Below, in pieces: positions 29,022 to 38,292 of a stretch of 64,000 nucleotides of DNA (position 1 is the first letter of the stretch; each line of letters opens with the position of its first letter). This DNA comes from SIAJ01 sp963773845. GTDB taxonomy: Bacteria > Planctomycetota > Planctomycetia > Gemmatales > Gemmataceae. The stretch is taken from contig CAVZCU010000011.1 in NCBI GenBank assembly GCA_963773845.1, positions 744,001-808,000 of the forward strand. The letters are read 5' to 3'. Under the pieces are notes generated by a model. The model worked only from the letters and a program-made list of their open reading frames with translations. It was not told the DNA's origin and ran no database searches. The translations under genes and the position numbers were made by a program.

Positions 29022-31472
29022 TCAATTCACTCGCCACTCCAGAATGCCGCCTGAATAACCATTCTCTAATTGCACTTCGAGCCGCAATGCCGGCGTGGTC
29101 ACCTTCTTAAACTTCACCGCGCAGAACTTGTCCCTGGCGACGACGTAGTCGCTGACGTCGGCGACCGGCTTCCAATCCTTGCCATCGCGATAGAGGAGCC
29201 GCCAGCTTTTTGGCAGCTTGCAGCCCCCCTTCGTCGGCGTGTCGTCGAACCAGTAGACACTGGCACTGGAAACAGTCATCGGCTTGTCGAAATCGTACTG
29301 CACCCACTCGACGCTGCCCTTGCGAGGCCACCAGGTGAAGCGATCGAGGCCGTGATCGTTCGAGTTCTTCGGCACAACGTCATCGCACAGGGCATCGACT
29401 GAATCACCTTCGTAGCAATGCGAAGCGCTGGCGACGTATTTCGGCTTCGGCGGCGGCGGCCAGTCCTTGCCGGTCTTGTTGTCGATAATGGGGAATGCCG
29501 TGATACGCAGCCGGCAACAGCCCATCGGAATGAGCGTGATGTCTTCGAGCTTTTCGTTGCTCTTGAAGGGACCGGGGACAACCTCGTTGACGAGGCCACG
29601 CTTGTCCAGCGTCCAGTTCGGGATGCGGCGGGCTTTGGCTTTGATGCGGCTTGGCGTGGACTCGGAAAAGATCGCTCTATTCTCGAACCCCACTTTGTAC
29701 CACGCGCGAAAATCCGGTCCCGCCGCCGTCATCGTCTTGATCGAATCGAGTTCCAGCCCGTAGTTCCACGGGGAATCCGCGAAGAGATCGTAGGCGGGCC
29801 ATTGGTCGGTGCCGCTATATCGAACTTCCTTCTCTTTGATTTGCAGCGAATACGTCAGCGGCCCGCGAACGACCGAAAGCGTATTCGTTCCCGGCCAGCG
29901 CTTGAGCTTGATTGCCATCGGCGTGTCCAGCATCACAACATCGCCCGCTTTCCATTCGCGGTTGATGCACAAGATCTTGCCCGGTGTGCATTTCACTTTG
30001 ACCGGCTCCTCGTTAATCGAGACCTTTACGCCGTCCGACCAGGTCGGAATGCGGAGATAGAGCGGGAACTTGACCGGCTTGTCTGGTACCACGGCAATGT
30101 TGATTGATTCATCGAATGGGTAGGTGGTCGTCTCATTAAGGCTCACGTTTACACCGCCCGCCACCTTCGCCGTCGCGGCACATGGTGCGTACATGTACGC
30201 CGCCAGGCCATCGTCAGCGGTTGCGTACCACAGATGATCGTTGAAATACGGCCAGCCTTGTCCGCAGTTGTGCTGGCAGCAGCGGTGGGCGAACGGGTTC
30301 ATGCCGAGCATGTCGCCGCCGTTGGCGATGCCGGGGGCTTTGTTCGTGTGATCGCTTTGCGGCATGTTCGGGGCTGTGAGATAACGCAGGCACTTCATGT
30401 CCGGGGTAAACGCGGCCGGCATTGAATTGAAGGCGACGTCCTCGCAACGTTCAGCCCATTTCGGATCGCCGGTGATTGCCACGAGTAATTCGTCGGAGAG
30501 CATCTCCTCGACGATGCCGCAGGTCTCGATCATCTGCCGCGGACCGGTGTAGCGGTCGCGGCAGATCTCGTCGCCGCCGAACATGCCGCCGGGCACCTGG
30601 CCCCACTTCTTGCGCACGTCGCTCCAGACTTTTTCCGTCGCATCGAGGTCGGACTTTTTGCCGGAGACTATCCACCATGTGGCCGGCTCGCGAAATGCCT
30701 GGGCAATGTTCACGTTGTGCCGATCGATGAGGCCGGTGTCCCAGCGCGCCGCCCGGCGATGGGTCTTGGCAGCCAGATCGAGCAGCCACTCGTCGCCCGT
30801 GCGATTGTAGAGCCAGAGGATGCTATAAAGCTGATCGCCAGCCCGCATCGACGGCCAATAGCCGACCAGAAATTCCTTTTCCGGCACACTGGCGAGATAT
30901 TTGAAATACTTCTTCATTACCTCAAGGACGCGCTTGTCGCGAGTCTTCTCGAAGTAGTCCTGGAAAATGAAGAGCATGATCATGTTGGGCCACAGGTCGG
31001 TCTTGCCAACCAGATCGGTGGCAATGCCCTTGCGTCCCGCGCCGGGCCCGAACCAGCCATCCGCTTGCTGGCTATCGAGTGCGGCCTTGACCCAGAAGTG
31101 GGCTTCCTTGATCATCTTCTCGTCGTCGAGCGCATAAGCGCAATTGAGGTAGCCCTTCAGCCAGTACGGTACTTCCTCCCAGCCCTGTTTGCCGGCGCCG
31201 GTCTTGGAAAGCCAGGCGTTGCCTTCCTTCTTCAAGTAGGGGCTGATTTCCTCGAGATGGCCATGAAAGCCATCGGCCTGCATACGGAGCATCGCCTTGA
31301 GCCAGCCTTCCGGCTTCACGGACCCCGGCGGCAAGCGCACGAGCCCGCTCGGCTGGAGCGGCTTGCGGTTGGCGATGTACTGAGTATTCGCCGGCGAAGT
31401 TGGGGCCTTGTCGACGACTGTGACATCGGCCAACGCGGGAATGGCGAACAGGAGAGGGAGAAGCCAGCGCAT
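29022..31472 (-). CDS. Secreted beta-L-arabinofuranosidase-like glycoside hydrolase (GH127/DUF1680)
   Basis: An 816-residue exported enzyme with signal peptide MRWLLPLLFAIPALA. The catalytic barrel carries the GH127 zinc and nucleophile set: E-T-C at about residues 316-318 in QMIETCGIVEEML, and the Cys-Cys pair at about 396-397 in AHRCCQHNCGQGW; by family knowledge the first of these cysteines is the nucleophile, held by zinc with the Glu and other cysteines. A beta-sandwich (VSLNETTTYPFDESINIAVV) follows, and the C-terminal ~170 residues resemble an F5/8-type discoidin domain (VSSASVYWFDDTPTKGGCKL). It would release arabinofuranose or related sugars from plant or algal polysaccharide. Confidence 0.9.
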   Translation of the reverse strand: MRWLLPLLFAIPALADVTVVDKAPTSPANTQYIANRKPLQPSGLVRLPPGSVKPEGWLKAMLRMQADGFHGHLEEISPYLKKEGNAWLSKTGAGKQGWEEVPYWLKGYLNCAYALDDEKMIKEAHFWVKAALDSQQADGWFGPGAGRKGIATDLVGKTDLWPNMIMLFIFQDYFEKTRDKRVLEVMKKYFKYLASVPEKEFLVGYWPSMRAGDQLYSILWLYNRTGDEWLLDLAAKTHRRAARWDTGLIDRHNVNIAQAFREPATWWIVSGKKSDLDATEKVWSDVRKKWGQVPGGMFGGDEICRDRYTGPRQMIETCGIVEEMLSDELLVAITGDPKWAERCEDVAFNSMPAAFTPDMKCLRYLTAPNMPQSDHTNKAPGIANGGDMLGMNPFAHRCCQHNCGQGWPYFNDHLWYATADDGLAAYMYAPCAATAKVAGGVNVSLNETTTYPFDESINIAVVPDKPVKFPLYLRIPTWSDGVKVSINEEPVKVKCTPGKILCINREWKAGDVVMLDTPMAIKLKRWPGTNTLSVVRGPLTYSLQIKEKEVRYSGTDQWPAYDLFADSPWNYGLELDSIKTMTAAGPDFRAWYKVGFENRAIFSESTPSRIKAKARRIPNWTLDKRGLVNEVVPGPFKSNEKLEDITLIPMGCCRLRITAFPIIDNKTGKDWPPPPKPKYVASASHCYEGDSVDALCDDVVPKNSNDHGLDRFTWWPRKGSVEWVQYDFDKPMTVSSASVYWFDDTPTKGGCKLPKSWRLLYRDGKDWKPVADVSDYVVARDKFCAVKFKKVTTPALRLEVQLENGYSGGILEWRVN

Positions 31473-31558
31473 GAATGCGACCTCCGGGCATGAGGTCGTT
31501 ATAGGTGCCGATCAGTTCCGAGGGCCCATTGAAACGCGGAGATCGCGCTTGAGTTGCA

Positions 31559-31632
31559 GAGCCGGAAGCGCAAAGCGAAGGGAGCGGCGTTGCCTTTGCG
31601 AACGCTACTCCCTTCGCTTGCGCTTCCGGCTC
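31559..31632. repeat. Inverted repeat, 25-bp arms
   Basis: The arms at 31559-31584 and 31608-31632 are complementary except for one extra A (core GAGCCGGAAGCGCAAGCGAA). The element sits between the GH127 start and the end of the membrane-anchored cluster, just beyond the last stop of that cluster (31653), where it could act as a terminator. Confidence 0.85.
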
Positions 31633-31652
31633 TTGATTGCGTTTTTCGACTC

Positions 31653-32087
31653 TTACTTCGGCGGAACGAATGGCTTGACGGGCAGCGGCGGATCATCGGA
31701 ACTAACGGGTGTTTCGGCCTTCACGGGGACCACCGCGCCGGAAGTATCCAGTGCCGGCAGGTCCGGAAGTTTGCCCGGCTCGTTCCGCGATAGGCCAGCC
31801 TTGCCGGGCATTGGCGGCATCGGCATCGGAACCCCCGGCCCCGGCTCCCGATTATCAATCTTGGCCTTCCCGGCATCGGGTCGCTGAAGTGGATTGCCGG
31901 CCTTGCCGGGCGTCACGCCGGGCACATCGATCTGCAGCTTGCCCGGCGGCTTGCCCAGCTGGTCCGCATCGAGAACGATGAACACCGTGGCCGCGACGAG
32001 AGCCAAGAATGAGATGGCGAGCAAGCCCGTATAGGCATCGTTTCGCGGCTTCTGTCGGACTTCCTTGACTTCGGTCTCGGTGGCCAT
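31653..32087 (-). CDS. Single-span membrane protein with Pro/Lys-rich tail (cluster gene 5)
   Basis: A 144-residue protein starting MATETEVKEVRQKPRNDAYT, with one membrane helix (GLLAISFLALVAATVFIVLD) and a proline-, glycine- and lysine-rich outer part (PGKAGNPLQRPDAGKAKIDN; PMPMPPMPGKAGLSRNEPGK). The start and helix resemble the 64-residue protein encoded just upstream (KPRNNVYTGILAISLLALVV), so the two are paralogues. It is the last gene in a run of five leftward genes, all anchored in the membrane near the N-terminus. The family is unknown. The AT-poor low-complexity tail might sit in the periplasm or paryphoplasm. Confidence 0.75.
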   Translation of the reverse strand: MATETEVKEVRQKPRNDAYTGLLAISFLALVAATVFIVLDADQLGKPPGKLQIDVPGVTPGKAGNPLQRPDAGKAKIDNREPGPGVPMPMPPMPGKAGLSRNEPGKLPDLPALDTSGAVVPVKAETPVSSDDPPLPVKPFVPPK

Positions 32088-32131
32088 TTCAGTTCCTCAA
32101 ATACTCGGCCAAATTCCTGGCTGCGCGGGCA

Positions 32132-32326
32132 CTACTTGGCTGCGGACTTGGTCGGCGCCGCGCCGCCGCCAGGCACGTCGAGATTCAGATTGCCCGCGGG
32201 CGGTTTGCCGATGGAATCCATGTCGAAATAGAGCAGACCGGAGGCGACCACCAAAGCGAGCAACGAGATCGCCAAGATGCCGGTGTAGACATTGTTCCGC
32301 GGCTTGTCTTCGATGTACCGTGCCAT
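32132..32326 (-). CDS. Small single-span membrane protein (cluster gene 4)
   Basis: A 64-residue protein, MARYIEDKPRNNVYTGILAI, with a membrane helix (GILAISLLALVVASGLLYFD) and a short tail ending in GGGAAPTKSAAK. Its P-R-N-x-x-Y-T-G-x-L-A-I-S-x-L-A-L-V segment is shared with the downstream 144-residue protein. It lies 21 bp after the 307-codon coiled-coil frame and 44 bp before the paralogue, which fits one transcript. No known family is recognised. Confidence 0.75.
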   Translation of the reverse strand: MARYIEDKPRNNVYTGILAISLLALVVASGLLYFDMDSIGKPPAGNLNLDVPGGGAAPTKSAAK

Positions 32327-32347
32327 CGTTTCAGTCCCCTAATGGAA

Positions 32348-33226
32348 TCACTGCGGGATGGTCGAAAAGCTCGTGATAACTTTATCGCCCGCCAAGATCT
32401 TCGAGGTTCGCTTGGCCGGGGTGAACTTGCCCACCGCCGACTTGGGCAGCACGGAGGTCAATTTCAAGTCGCCCTTGTATTCGTTTCCTTGATACACGGT
32501 GAGCACATTGCCCGCGGACAGGCCCGAATCGCTGCCGACGTCGACCTGGGCCAAGCCGCTGCTGCCCGTTCCCACATAGGTCACTTTGCCGCGTACCCCG
32601 CCCGGAGCCGTCCGCGGCGGCGGTTCGACGATCGATGCATTTCCGCCACCAGCCGGCCCGGTGCCGATCGATTCGAGATCGCGGACTTTGACCGTCAAAT
32701 CCTCCACGGACCGCAGCAGGTTGTTGTTCTTTTGCAGGAGGTTTTTCGCTTGCAGGTCGGCGTTAATTGCTTGATTGCGCCACTGGTCGATTTCCTTCTG
32801 CTGGCTGACGATCCGACCGCGAAGATCATCCTTTTCCTTGACGAGACCTTCGCGTTCGATCTTGATCTGCTTCAACTCTTCTTGAAGGGCCTTCTCCGTC
32901 GTGTTCGCCTTGTCGGTGAGGTTCTGCTGGCTGGCGGCCGCCTTGGCCAGACGATCGTTTTCAGCCTGTACATTCGTCAAGTCAGTCTTAACGCGATTGA
33001 TCTCGGCTTCGAGTCCCTTGGCTTCCTCGGTCTTCTGATCGACATCGTTCTGGTGCGCCGCCTTCTCGCTCTTGTACGCGGCCTCAGCGGCCTCGGCCTT
33101 GAGCTTCGCATCGGCGTAGGCCGTGTGCCAGCTTGCACGGGTTGTGAATACGAACACGATGAGCGCGCCGGTCACAACGGCGAACACCAGGTTCATGAAG
33201 ACGAGGATCTTGCCGAAAATCGTCAT
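32348..33226 (-). CDS. Membrane-anchored coiled-coil protein (cluster gene 3)
   Basis: A 292-residue protein from ATG 33226, with AGGAGG nine bases upstream. The start MTIFGKILVFMNLVFAVVTG is a membrane helix shared with two neighbours. Residues ~35-195 are a long coiled coil rich in K, E, Q and A (AEAAEAAYKSEKAAHQNDVD; QEELKQIKIEREGLVKEKDD). The C-terminal ~90 residues form a small beta domain (VRGKVTYVGTGSSGLAQVDV; GSDSGLSAGNVLTVYQGNEY) similar in character to the barrel of MreC-like or periplasmic scaffolding proteins. That likeness is a hint, not an assignment. Confidence 0.8.
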   Translation of the reverse strand: MTIFGKILVFMNLVFAVVTGALIVFVFTTRASWHTAYADAKLKAEAAEAAYKSEKAAHQNDVDQKTEEAKGLEAEINRVKTDLTNVQAENDRLAKAAASQQNLTDKANTTEKALQEELKQIKIEREGLVKEKDDLRGRIVSQQKEIDQWRNQAINADLQAKNLLQKNNNLLRSVEDLTVKVRDLESIGTGPAGGGNASIVEPPPRTAPGGVRGKVTYVGTGSSGLAQVDVGSDSGLSAGNVLTVYQGNEYKGDLKLTSVLPKSAVGKFTPAKRTSKILAGDKVITSFSTIPQ

Positions 33227-33345
33227 GGGAATCTGCCTCCTGGACGCGGCGGTTCCCCCGCCTCGTCGCACCCGTCGCTTTACCTAGAGAGTGTTCCCCG
33301 AAGCGGCCGGATATACCGGACACCTCGGCCATGTCAACCGCAACC

Positions 33346-34122
33346 TCAATTGCCGCCTGTACCTGTCTTCCGTTCCTTCTTCTTCCAATCGTTGAGTTCA
33401 TCGATCCGGCTTAGCATCGCATCGCGGCGTTTCTTGAGTAGTCCGAAGTCCGCCTCGCGATTGGTGATGAAATCGATGACGTATCCATCTTCGCGCTGTG
33501 CCCGTTCCTTGAACGTGATCTGCTCCAGCAAGAGCGTGCGCAGCCCCTTCTTGAGCATCGGCTGCGTATGGCCGATGATGTCGTCGTTCAGCTTGTCGCG
33601 TTCAATGATCGCTTTGGCGTTCTTGATCTGCGATGCCTGAATATCCTCGACGAGTTTCACCATCTTCGTGTTATAGCCCGCGATGCTGTCGGCTTTGATG
33701 CCCGGTCGGACCATGACCGGCGGCCGATTCGCGGTCCTGACGTCGAGAAACCCGTTCGGAGCGTAGACGAGTTCGCGGACGGGATTCGTTGACTGGACCG
33801 ACTTGCCGTTGGCAGTCGTCCGTCCCGTGCGAATCATATCCAGCTCGTTCTTGTAAAACTCACGCCGCGGATAGCGTTCGGCTTCCAGGACCTGGACCTG
33901 AAACAGATTGCCCGACCAGCGCGTGTACGCTTTATCGACCGCCCCATTGTACTGGGTTGCGAGCGCCTTTTGCTTGTCGAACAAGCCGGTCTGCCCGTCC
34001 TTGGGGGCTTCCTTGGGCGTGTTCCAATCGATTCGCTGGGTATAGACGGCGAGCGCCCATGCCAAAACGCCGAGGCTCAAGGCCGAGTGTACCACAACCA
34101 GCAGCTTGCCGATGAACGCCAT
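33346..34122 (-). CDS. Membrane-anchored helical protein (cluster gene 2)
   Basis: A 258-residue protein from ATG 34122, which has AGGAG six bases upstream (the ATG at 34128 touches it). The N-terminus MAFIGKLLVVVHSALSLGVL is a membrane helix related to the starts MTIFGKILVFMNLVF and MSIFGKLLIVFNLLA of its neighbours. The rest is soluble, helical and charged, with REFYKNELDMIRTGRTTANG, KMVKLVEDIQASQIKNAKAI and a C-terminal coiled segment (LLKKRRDAMLSRIDELNDWK). No family is recognised. It probably assembles with the products of the adjoining genes at the membrane. Confidence 0.75.
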   Translation of the reverse strand: MAFIGKLLVVVHSALSLGVLAWALAVYTQRIDWNTPKEAPKDGQTGLFDKQKALATQYNGAVDKAYTRWSGNLFQVQVLEAERYPRREFYKNELDMIRTGRTTANGKSVQSTNPVRELVYAPNGFLDVRTANRPPVMVRPGIKADSIAGYNTKMVKLVEDIQASQIKNAKAIIERDKLNDDIIGHTQPMLKKGLRTLLLEQITFKERAQREDGYVIDFITNREADFGLLKKRRDAMLSRIDELNDWKKKERKTGTGGN

Positions 34123-34178
34123 TGCCATCTCCTGGTGACCGACGCGTTTGGTTCACAAAGCTCCGCGTCGCGGCGAAC

Positions 34179-35795
34179 CTAGTTTGTTCCCAATTCAATT
34201 TGTCGCAATTGCTTTTCCAATGCCAGGATCGCCGACTGAGCGTCGCGAAGGTCCTTTTGGATCGCGAACAAGCGAGCCTGAGTCTTCTTCAACTTGTCCA
34301 GGGCTGTCTTGGCGTCTGCCTTGGCCACTTCCAGGGATTTCTCCAGGTTGGCCTTTTCCGTCTGACGCTCGGCTCGGAGGCGGTCGTTTTCCTTGGTGAT
34401 CGCGTCCTGGGCCTTCAGTTGATTGTCGAGCACCTGCCACTGAGCGAACAAGTTAAGAACGCGTTGCACTTGCGAACGGTATTCAGCCTCGAAGGCGCTT
34501 TGCTCTTCGGTAATAACGCCCACCAGGCGCTGGCTGGCGTCGGCGTATTCGCTGGCCTCGGCCTCGGCGGCCCGGATGTAGGCGGGCAAGCCAATGATCG
34601 CCGCGACGCGCTCGTGCCACTTCTTGCGTTCCGCCACGACGGCCGGGGTCTTATCCGCGTGACGCCAGGCGTCGATATGGAATAACAGGTGCGCGATTTT
34701 TCGGGCCTTTTCATCGCGCGGGTCGCCCTTGCCGGACTTGCCGCTGCTCGATGGGAGTTGAGCCTCGTCGAACTTGGAGTTTAACAGATTCAGTGCCGCG
34801 CTTTGGACGGTCGCGTCCAGATCAAACCCCCGCGGCAACGGGTCCTGTTGCGACTGGCTGATGAGGTCGGCAATGTCCTTGAGGCCGGCACTCTCAGTCG
34901 GCACAAGGGCCTTGCTCTGCGCGAATGCCAGCAGTCCGGCAACCGCCCGGTCGCAACTCGGCTTGTTGTTCAACGGCTCGACCGCCACGTTGGCGAGTTG
35001 CGTCCACCCTGCCGCATCCGCGGGGGCTGCGTCCGCAAGGGCCTTCTTCTCCGCATCGCCCGCTTTGTCTTTCAAGGCATCGAGAACTTTATTGGTCAAA
35101 GTGCGACGCGGTTCATCGCCCACGGCTCCGTGGGGCACTTCGCCCAGAAGGAAGCTCTTGACCGCCTCGCGCGTCAGGGCAATGCGACTGGTACGGGCCG
35201 ATTCCGGGATAATGGCCTCGGGATCACCCAGATCCGACACCTGAACGATCGCTTTCAGGGCCGCGACCTGAGACGGGGTACGAGCGACCAAAGGCAAATC
35301 TCGGCGAGCAGCTCGCGTGCGCCCTTTGTCGCGGATATCCAGAAGGGCATTCACGCCGTCGCGTTCGGCGCCGGTGGAGGCCAAACTGAGAAGATAATTC
35401 TGAAGCCCGTTGAAGCGTGGCTGGCCTTCGGCGGGAATCGAGGCAATGACCTTTTTCTGCAGCCGCGCCACCTCGGCAGTCTGGTCGGCGACCGGTCCGT
35501 CGCCGTAAGTTTCATCCCCCTTGGGGATCATCGAATCGAGTCGGTCCTTGGGAATGCTTCGGTAAACCAGCCCGCCTGGCATCTCGAAATAGAACGCGAC
35601 CCGTTTGTCACCCAGCTCGTCGGCGGCCGGCGGAGGATTCTGCGGCTCCACGGCAATGCCGCGTAACTGCACCTCGCGAGACAGCGCATTCCACGTGATT
35701 TCCTGACGTGCCTTCCAGTCCTGGAGAGTGAAATAGGCGAACGCTCCCGCAGCGAGGAGATTGAAAACGATCAGCAGCTTGCCGAAGATGCTCAT
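34179..35795 (-). CDS. Membrane-anchored protein with C-terminal coiled coil (cluster gene 1)
   Basis: A 538-residue protein and the first gene of the cluster. It begins MSIFGKLLIVFNLLAAGAFA (membrane anchor), continues with an aromatic strand region (KRVAFYFEMPGGLVYRSIPK), a helical middle with Ala-rich repeats (KDKAGDAEKKALADAAPADA), and ends in a coiled coil of about 100 residues (KENDRLRAERQTEKANLEKS; KKTQARLFAIQKDLRDAQSA). The shared F-x-G-K-L-L start ties it to genes 2 and 3. No enzyme motif is visible. It diverges from the kinase gene at 36347, with 551 bp between them. Confidence 0.78.
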   Translation of the reverse strand: MSIFGKLLIVFNLLAAGAFAYFTLQDWKARQEITWNALSREVQLRGIAVEPQNPPPAADELGDKRVAFYFEMPGGLVYRSIPKDRLDSMIPKGDETYGDGPVADQTAEVARLQKKVIASIPAEGQPRFNGLQNYLLSLASTGAERDGVNALLDIRDKGRTRAARRDLPLVARTPSQVAALKAIVQVSDLGDPEAIIPESARTSRIALTREAVKSFLLGEVPHGAVGDEPRRTLTNKVLDALKDKAGDAEKKALADAAPADAAGWTQLANVAVEPLNNKPSCDRAVAGLLAFAQSKALVPTESAGLKDIADLISQSQQDPLPRGFDLDATVQSAALNLLNSKFDEAQLPSSSGKSGKGDPRDEKARKIAHLLFHIDAWRHADKTPAVVAERKKWHERVAAIIGLPAYIRAAEAEASEYADASQRLVGVITEEQSAFEAEYRSQVQRVLNLFAQWQVLDNQLKAQDAITKENDRLRAERQTEKANLEKSLEVAKADAKTALDKLKKTQARLFAIQKDLRDAQSAILALEKQLRQIELGTN

Positions 35796-36346
35796 TACCC
35801 GCTCCGCGTCGAATTCCCAGTTTCGTGTTTCAAGTCCGAAGCCGTGCCGTGCGCCGGGAATCCTCCCGGGCGAAATTGAAGCTCAAAACTCAAAACTTGA
35901 AACGTCCTGCTCCACCCCGCCGCAACCCGTAGCCTTTAACTATCTTCTGATTTTGCCCCGTTCGACCAATCCTGACAAGCAAATCTTGCAGTGGATTCCA
36001 CGAACTGGATGTGGGCCGTACGATGCTGACGACGCAAACAGCAACGCCAATGACCCGGATTATGTGCTAAATATGGGTCAGAGGAGATATTCTACACCTT
36101 CACCCCCCGCCCATAAGCGGACCAAGTGTCCGACTCGCCGGATTTGACTGTGGGACAACTTTCCCGGTTTGTCCTGCCTAAAAGAAGGCCGTGTGAGATC
36201 TTTCTCCTAAGTCGCGTGAAGTTGGTCGGGCAGTCGTAACCCAACCAATGTCGCTGCCGAAGAAGACCGCTGTCCGACTCCGGCTTTGTTCGCCGGATCT
36301 GGACATGCAATCCCCGCCTCACCCAGTCAGGGCAGGAGAGAGACGG
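35796..36346. other. Divergent intergenic region with word repeats
   Basis: No gene is convincing here. Around 35830-35910 there are fragments of the word GTTTCAAGT and its complement ACTTGAAAC, the same word that forms the heptamer array at 46823-46970, enclosing a CCGGGAATCCTCCCGGG palindrome. The rest should carry the promoters of the leftward membrane-anchored cluster and the rightward kinase; no clear consensus promoter can be named. Confidence 0.5.
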
Positions 36347-37766
36347 ATGCCGACCGACGCCCGCGCCGTAGCCCCTCACAAGATTGGCGACTACGCCGTT
36401 CTCACCAAGATCGCCGAAGGCGGTATGGGGGCGGTGTATAAAGCCCGGCATGGGGTCACCGGCGAGATTGTCGCCATCAAGGTATTGCCGCCAGCGACCG
36501 CCAAAAACCCCGTTCTTCTCAAGCGTTTTGAACAAGAGTACAAAGTCGCCGCCGCTCTGGATCATCCGCATGTGGTTCGGGCGATCGAATTCTGCGGAGT
36601 CGGTTCGGCGCCATTTCTGGTGATGGAATATGTCGACGGCGAGTCGCTCGGCGCCCGAGGTCGAGCGCGACGGGGCCATGCCGGAAGAACAGGGCATTCT
36701 GCTGATCGCCCAGGTTTGCCAGGGGCTACACCGAGCCCACAAGCAGAAACTCATTCACCGCGACGTCAAGCCGGACAACATCCTCTTGACCCCCGATGGC
36801 ATGGCGAAACTGACGGACCTCGGGCTGGTCAAGGACGCCGACAATGAGATGAACCTCACGAAAACCGGCCGCGGCCTGGGGACGCCGAATTACATGGCCC
36901 CCGAGCAATTTCGCGATGCCAAGAACGCCGATGTCCGTTGCGACGTTTATTCGCTGGGCGCGACGCTGTACACGCTGATCACGGGCGAAGTGCCGTTTGG
37001 CAAGGTCGGGCCGCTCGAGTGCTGGCTGCGCAAGCAGCGCAACGAGCTGCCGAGTCCTCGCGAGTTGAATCCGGCCATTAGCGAACGCGTCGACTGGGCG
37101 ATCATGCGAGCCATGAGCGGCGACCCCTCGCAACGGCCGGGTTCGTGCAAGGAATTCGTCGAGGACTTGACGGGCAATTCGCTGCGCCAGGCGGCCCCCC
37201 AGGCGGTCAAGCCCACGGGCGATTTGTGGTATCTCGTTTACCGCGATGACGAAGGGCAGACGCACACGGTGAAGGGAACCACCGACGGCATCCGCAAGGC
37301 TTTGAAAGATGGTTTGCTGGGCGACGCCTCCAACATCCGGGCCTCCCGAACCAAGCAAGGACAATTCCTATCCTTGCCGGGCTGCCCTGAATTTCGTGAC
37401 CTGGTCATCAAACCGGCCCCCGTGCCTCCAAAGGAAGGGTCCGTTTCCGGCCAGATGATGAAGCAGACGCCGCATGTTTCCCACCGAACGCCGGTCACTC
37501 CGCCGCTGTCCCGGCCCGATCCCGAAGCCGTGGACTACGCGCCGACGCCATTTCCCATACGAGGTTCGCAATACGACCCGACTCAGGATTATCGCCCGGT
37601 AGGGGAATCGACCACGCGGCCATTAATCCCGGTTGGGCAGAACCAAAACTCTGGGAACGACCTCGAAAAGAAGGGAATTGATTGGCTGCTTTGGGGCGGC
37701 GTCTTGGTAGTCGCCTTGGCGACGTCGCTCGCCGCAGTGTTCTTGCTGCCGCGCATTATGCATTAA
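36347..37766 (+). CDS. Hanks-type Ser/Thr protein kinase with C-terminal membrane helix (one frameshift)
   Basis: A protein of about 473 residues. The ATG at 36347 has AGGAG eight bases upstream. The kinase domain has IAEGGMGAVYKARHG, VAIKVLPP, EYVDGESL, LIHRDVKPDNILLTPDG, LTDLGLVKDA (DFG is DLG here) and GTPNYMAPEQF. After the kinase comes a small domain (DLWYLVYRDDEGQTHTVKGT) that may read a partner or substrate, a proline-rich linker, and a final membrane helix (WLLWGGVLVVALATSLAAVF), so the kinase faces the cytoplasm. The frame breaks near 36655, between the hinge and the next helix, by one extra base. A hairpin follows the stop. Confidence 0.85.
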
Positions 37767-37778
37767 GCCCATGCTCGT

Positions 37779-37801
37779 GAGACGGATTTACAATCCGTCT
37801 C
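37779..37801. terminator. Perfect 10-bp hairpin between convergent genes
   Basis: GAGACGGATT and AATCCGTCTC pair perfectly around TAC, 12 bp after the kinase stop and 7 bp beyond the stop of the leftward SWIM-like gene. The position fits a bidirectional terminator. Confidence 0.7.
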
Positions 37802-37808
37802 GCGGACT

Positions 37809-38120
37809 TCATGCTGCCAACGGCAGGCATTCCAATAGCCCGGTGACATGTTTGCAACGGTGGTTCGGATTCACTTCGGTTCGGTAAATAGCGTCGGCAC
37901 AGGTGCAATGCCACTTCAATCGTCCGGGCGACACGCGTTCCAGGGCGATTTGGTAAGGCGTCCGGCCGCCCGACACCTCCCAAGTCATCATGCAACCGGG
38001 GTCCTGACCTTCGGGATTCCGATACGTCACGCGGTAGCAATACAAACCGGGTGAGCGCTTGCGGTCCGTCCCCGGCAGGATCTTCATCAACATTCCATCG
38101 GGTGAGGGGGTGCGTACCAT
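37809..38120 (-). CDS. Small SWIM-type zinc finger protein
   Basis: A 103-residue protein with a SWIM-like signature C-x-C ... C-x-H: WHCTCADAIYR and, ten residues on, HRCKHV. Upstream are strands (YCYRVTYRNPEGQDPGCMMT) and a helix (TPYQIALERVSP). SWIM fingers bind DNA or proteins and occur with helicases and transposases; here the protein stands alone. GAGAAG precedes the ATG at 38120 by five bases. Which partner it has is unknown. Confidence 0.7.
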   Translation of the reverse strand: MVRTPSPDGMLMKILPGTDRKRSPGLYCYRVTYRNPEGQDPGCMMTWEVSGGRTPYQIALERVSPGRLKWHCTCADAIYRTEVNPNHRCKHVTGLLECLPLAA

Positions 38121-38292
38121 GTTGGCTTCTCGCTAAATGCCTCTTCCAATAAAGCGTAACAGGCGGGTCAAACGTTCGTAACGTCAGTTGTGCGCGGCGA
38201 CTTGGTGTGAATTACGCTTCGCCATCGCTCGCAAACCGGGTACGATACCAGCAGACTCGGCCAGGATGGCCTCGCCCGGAACGGTTTCGCGC

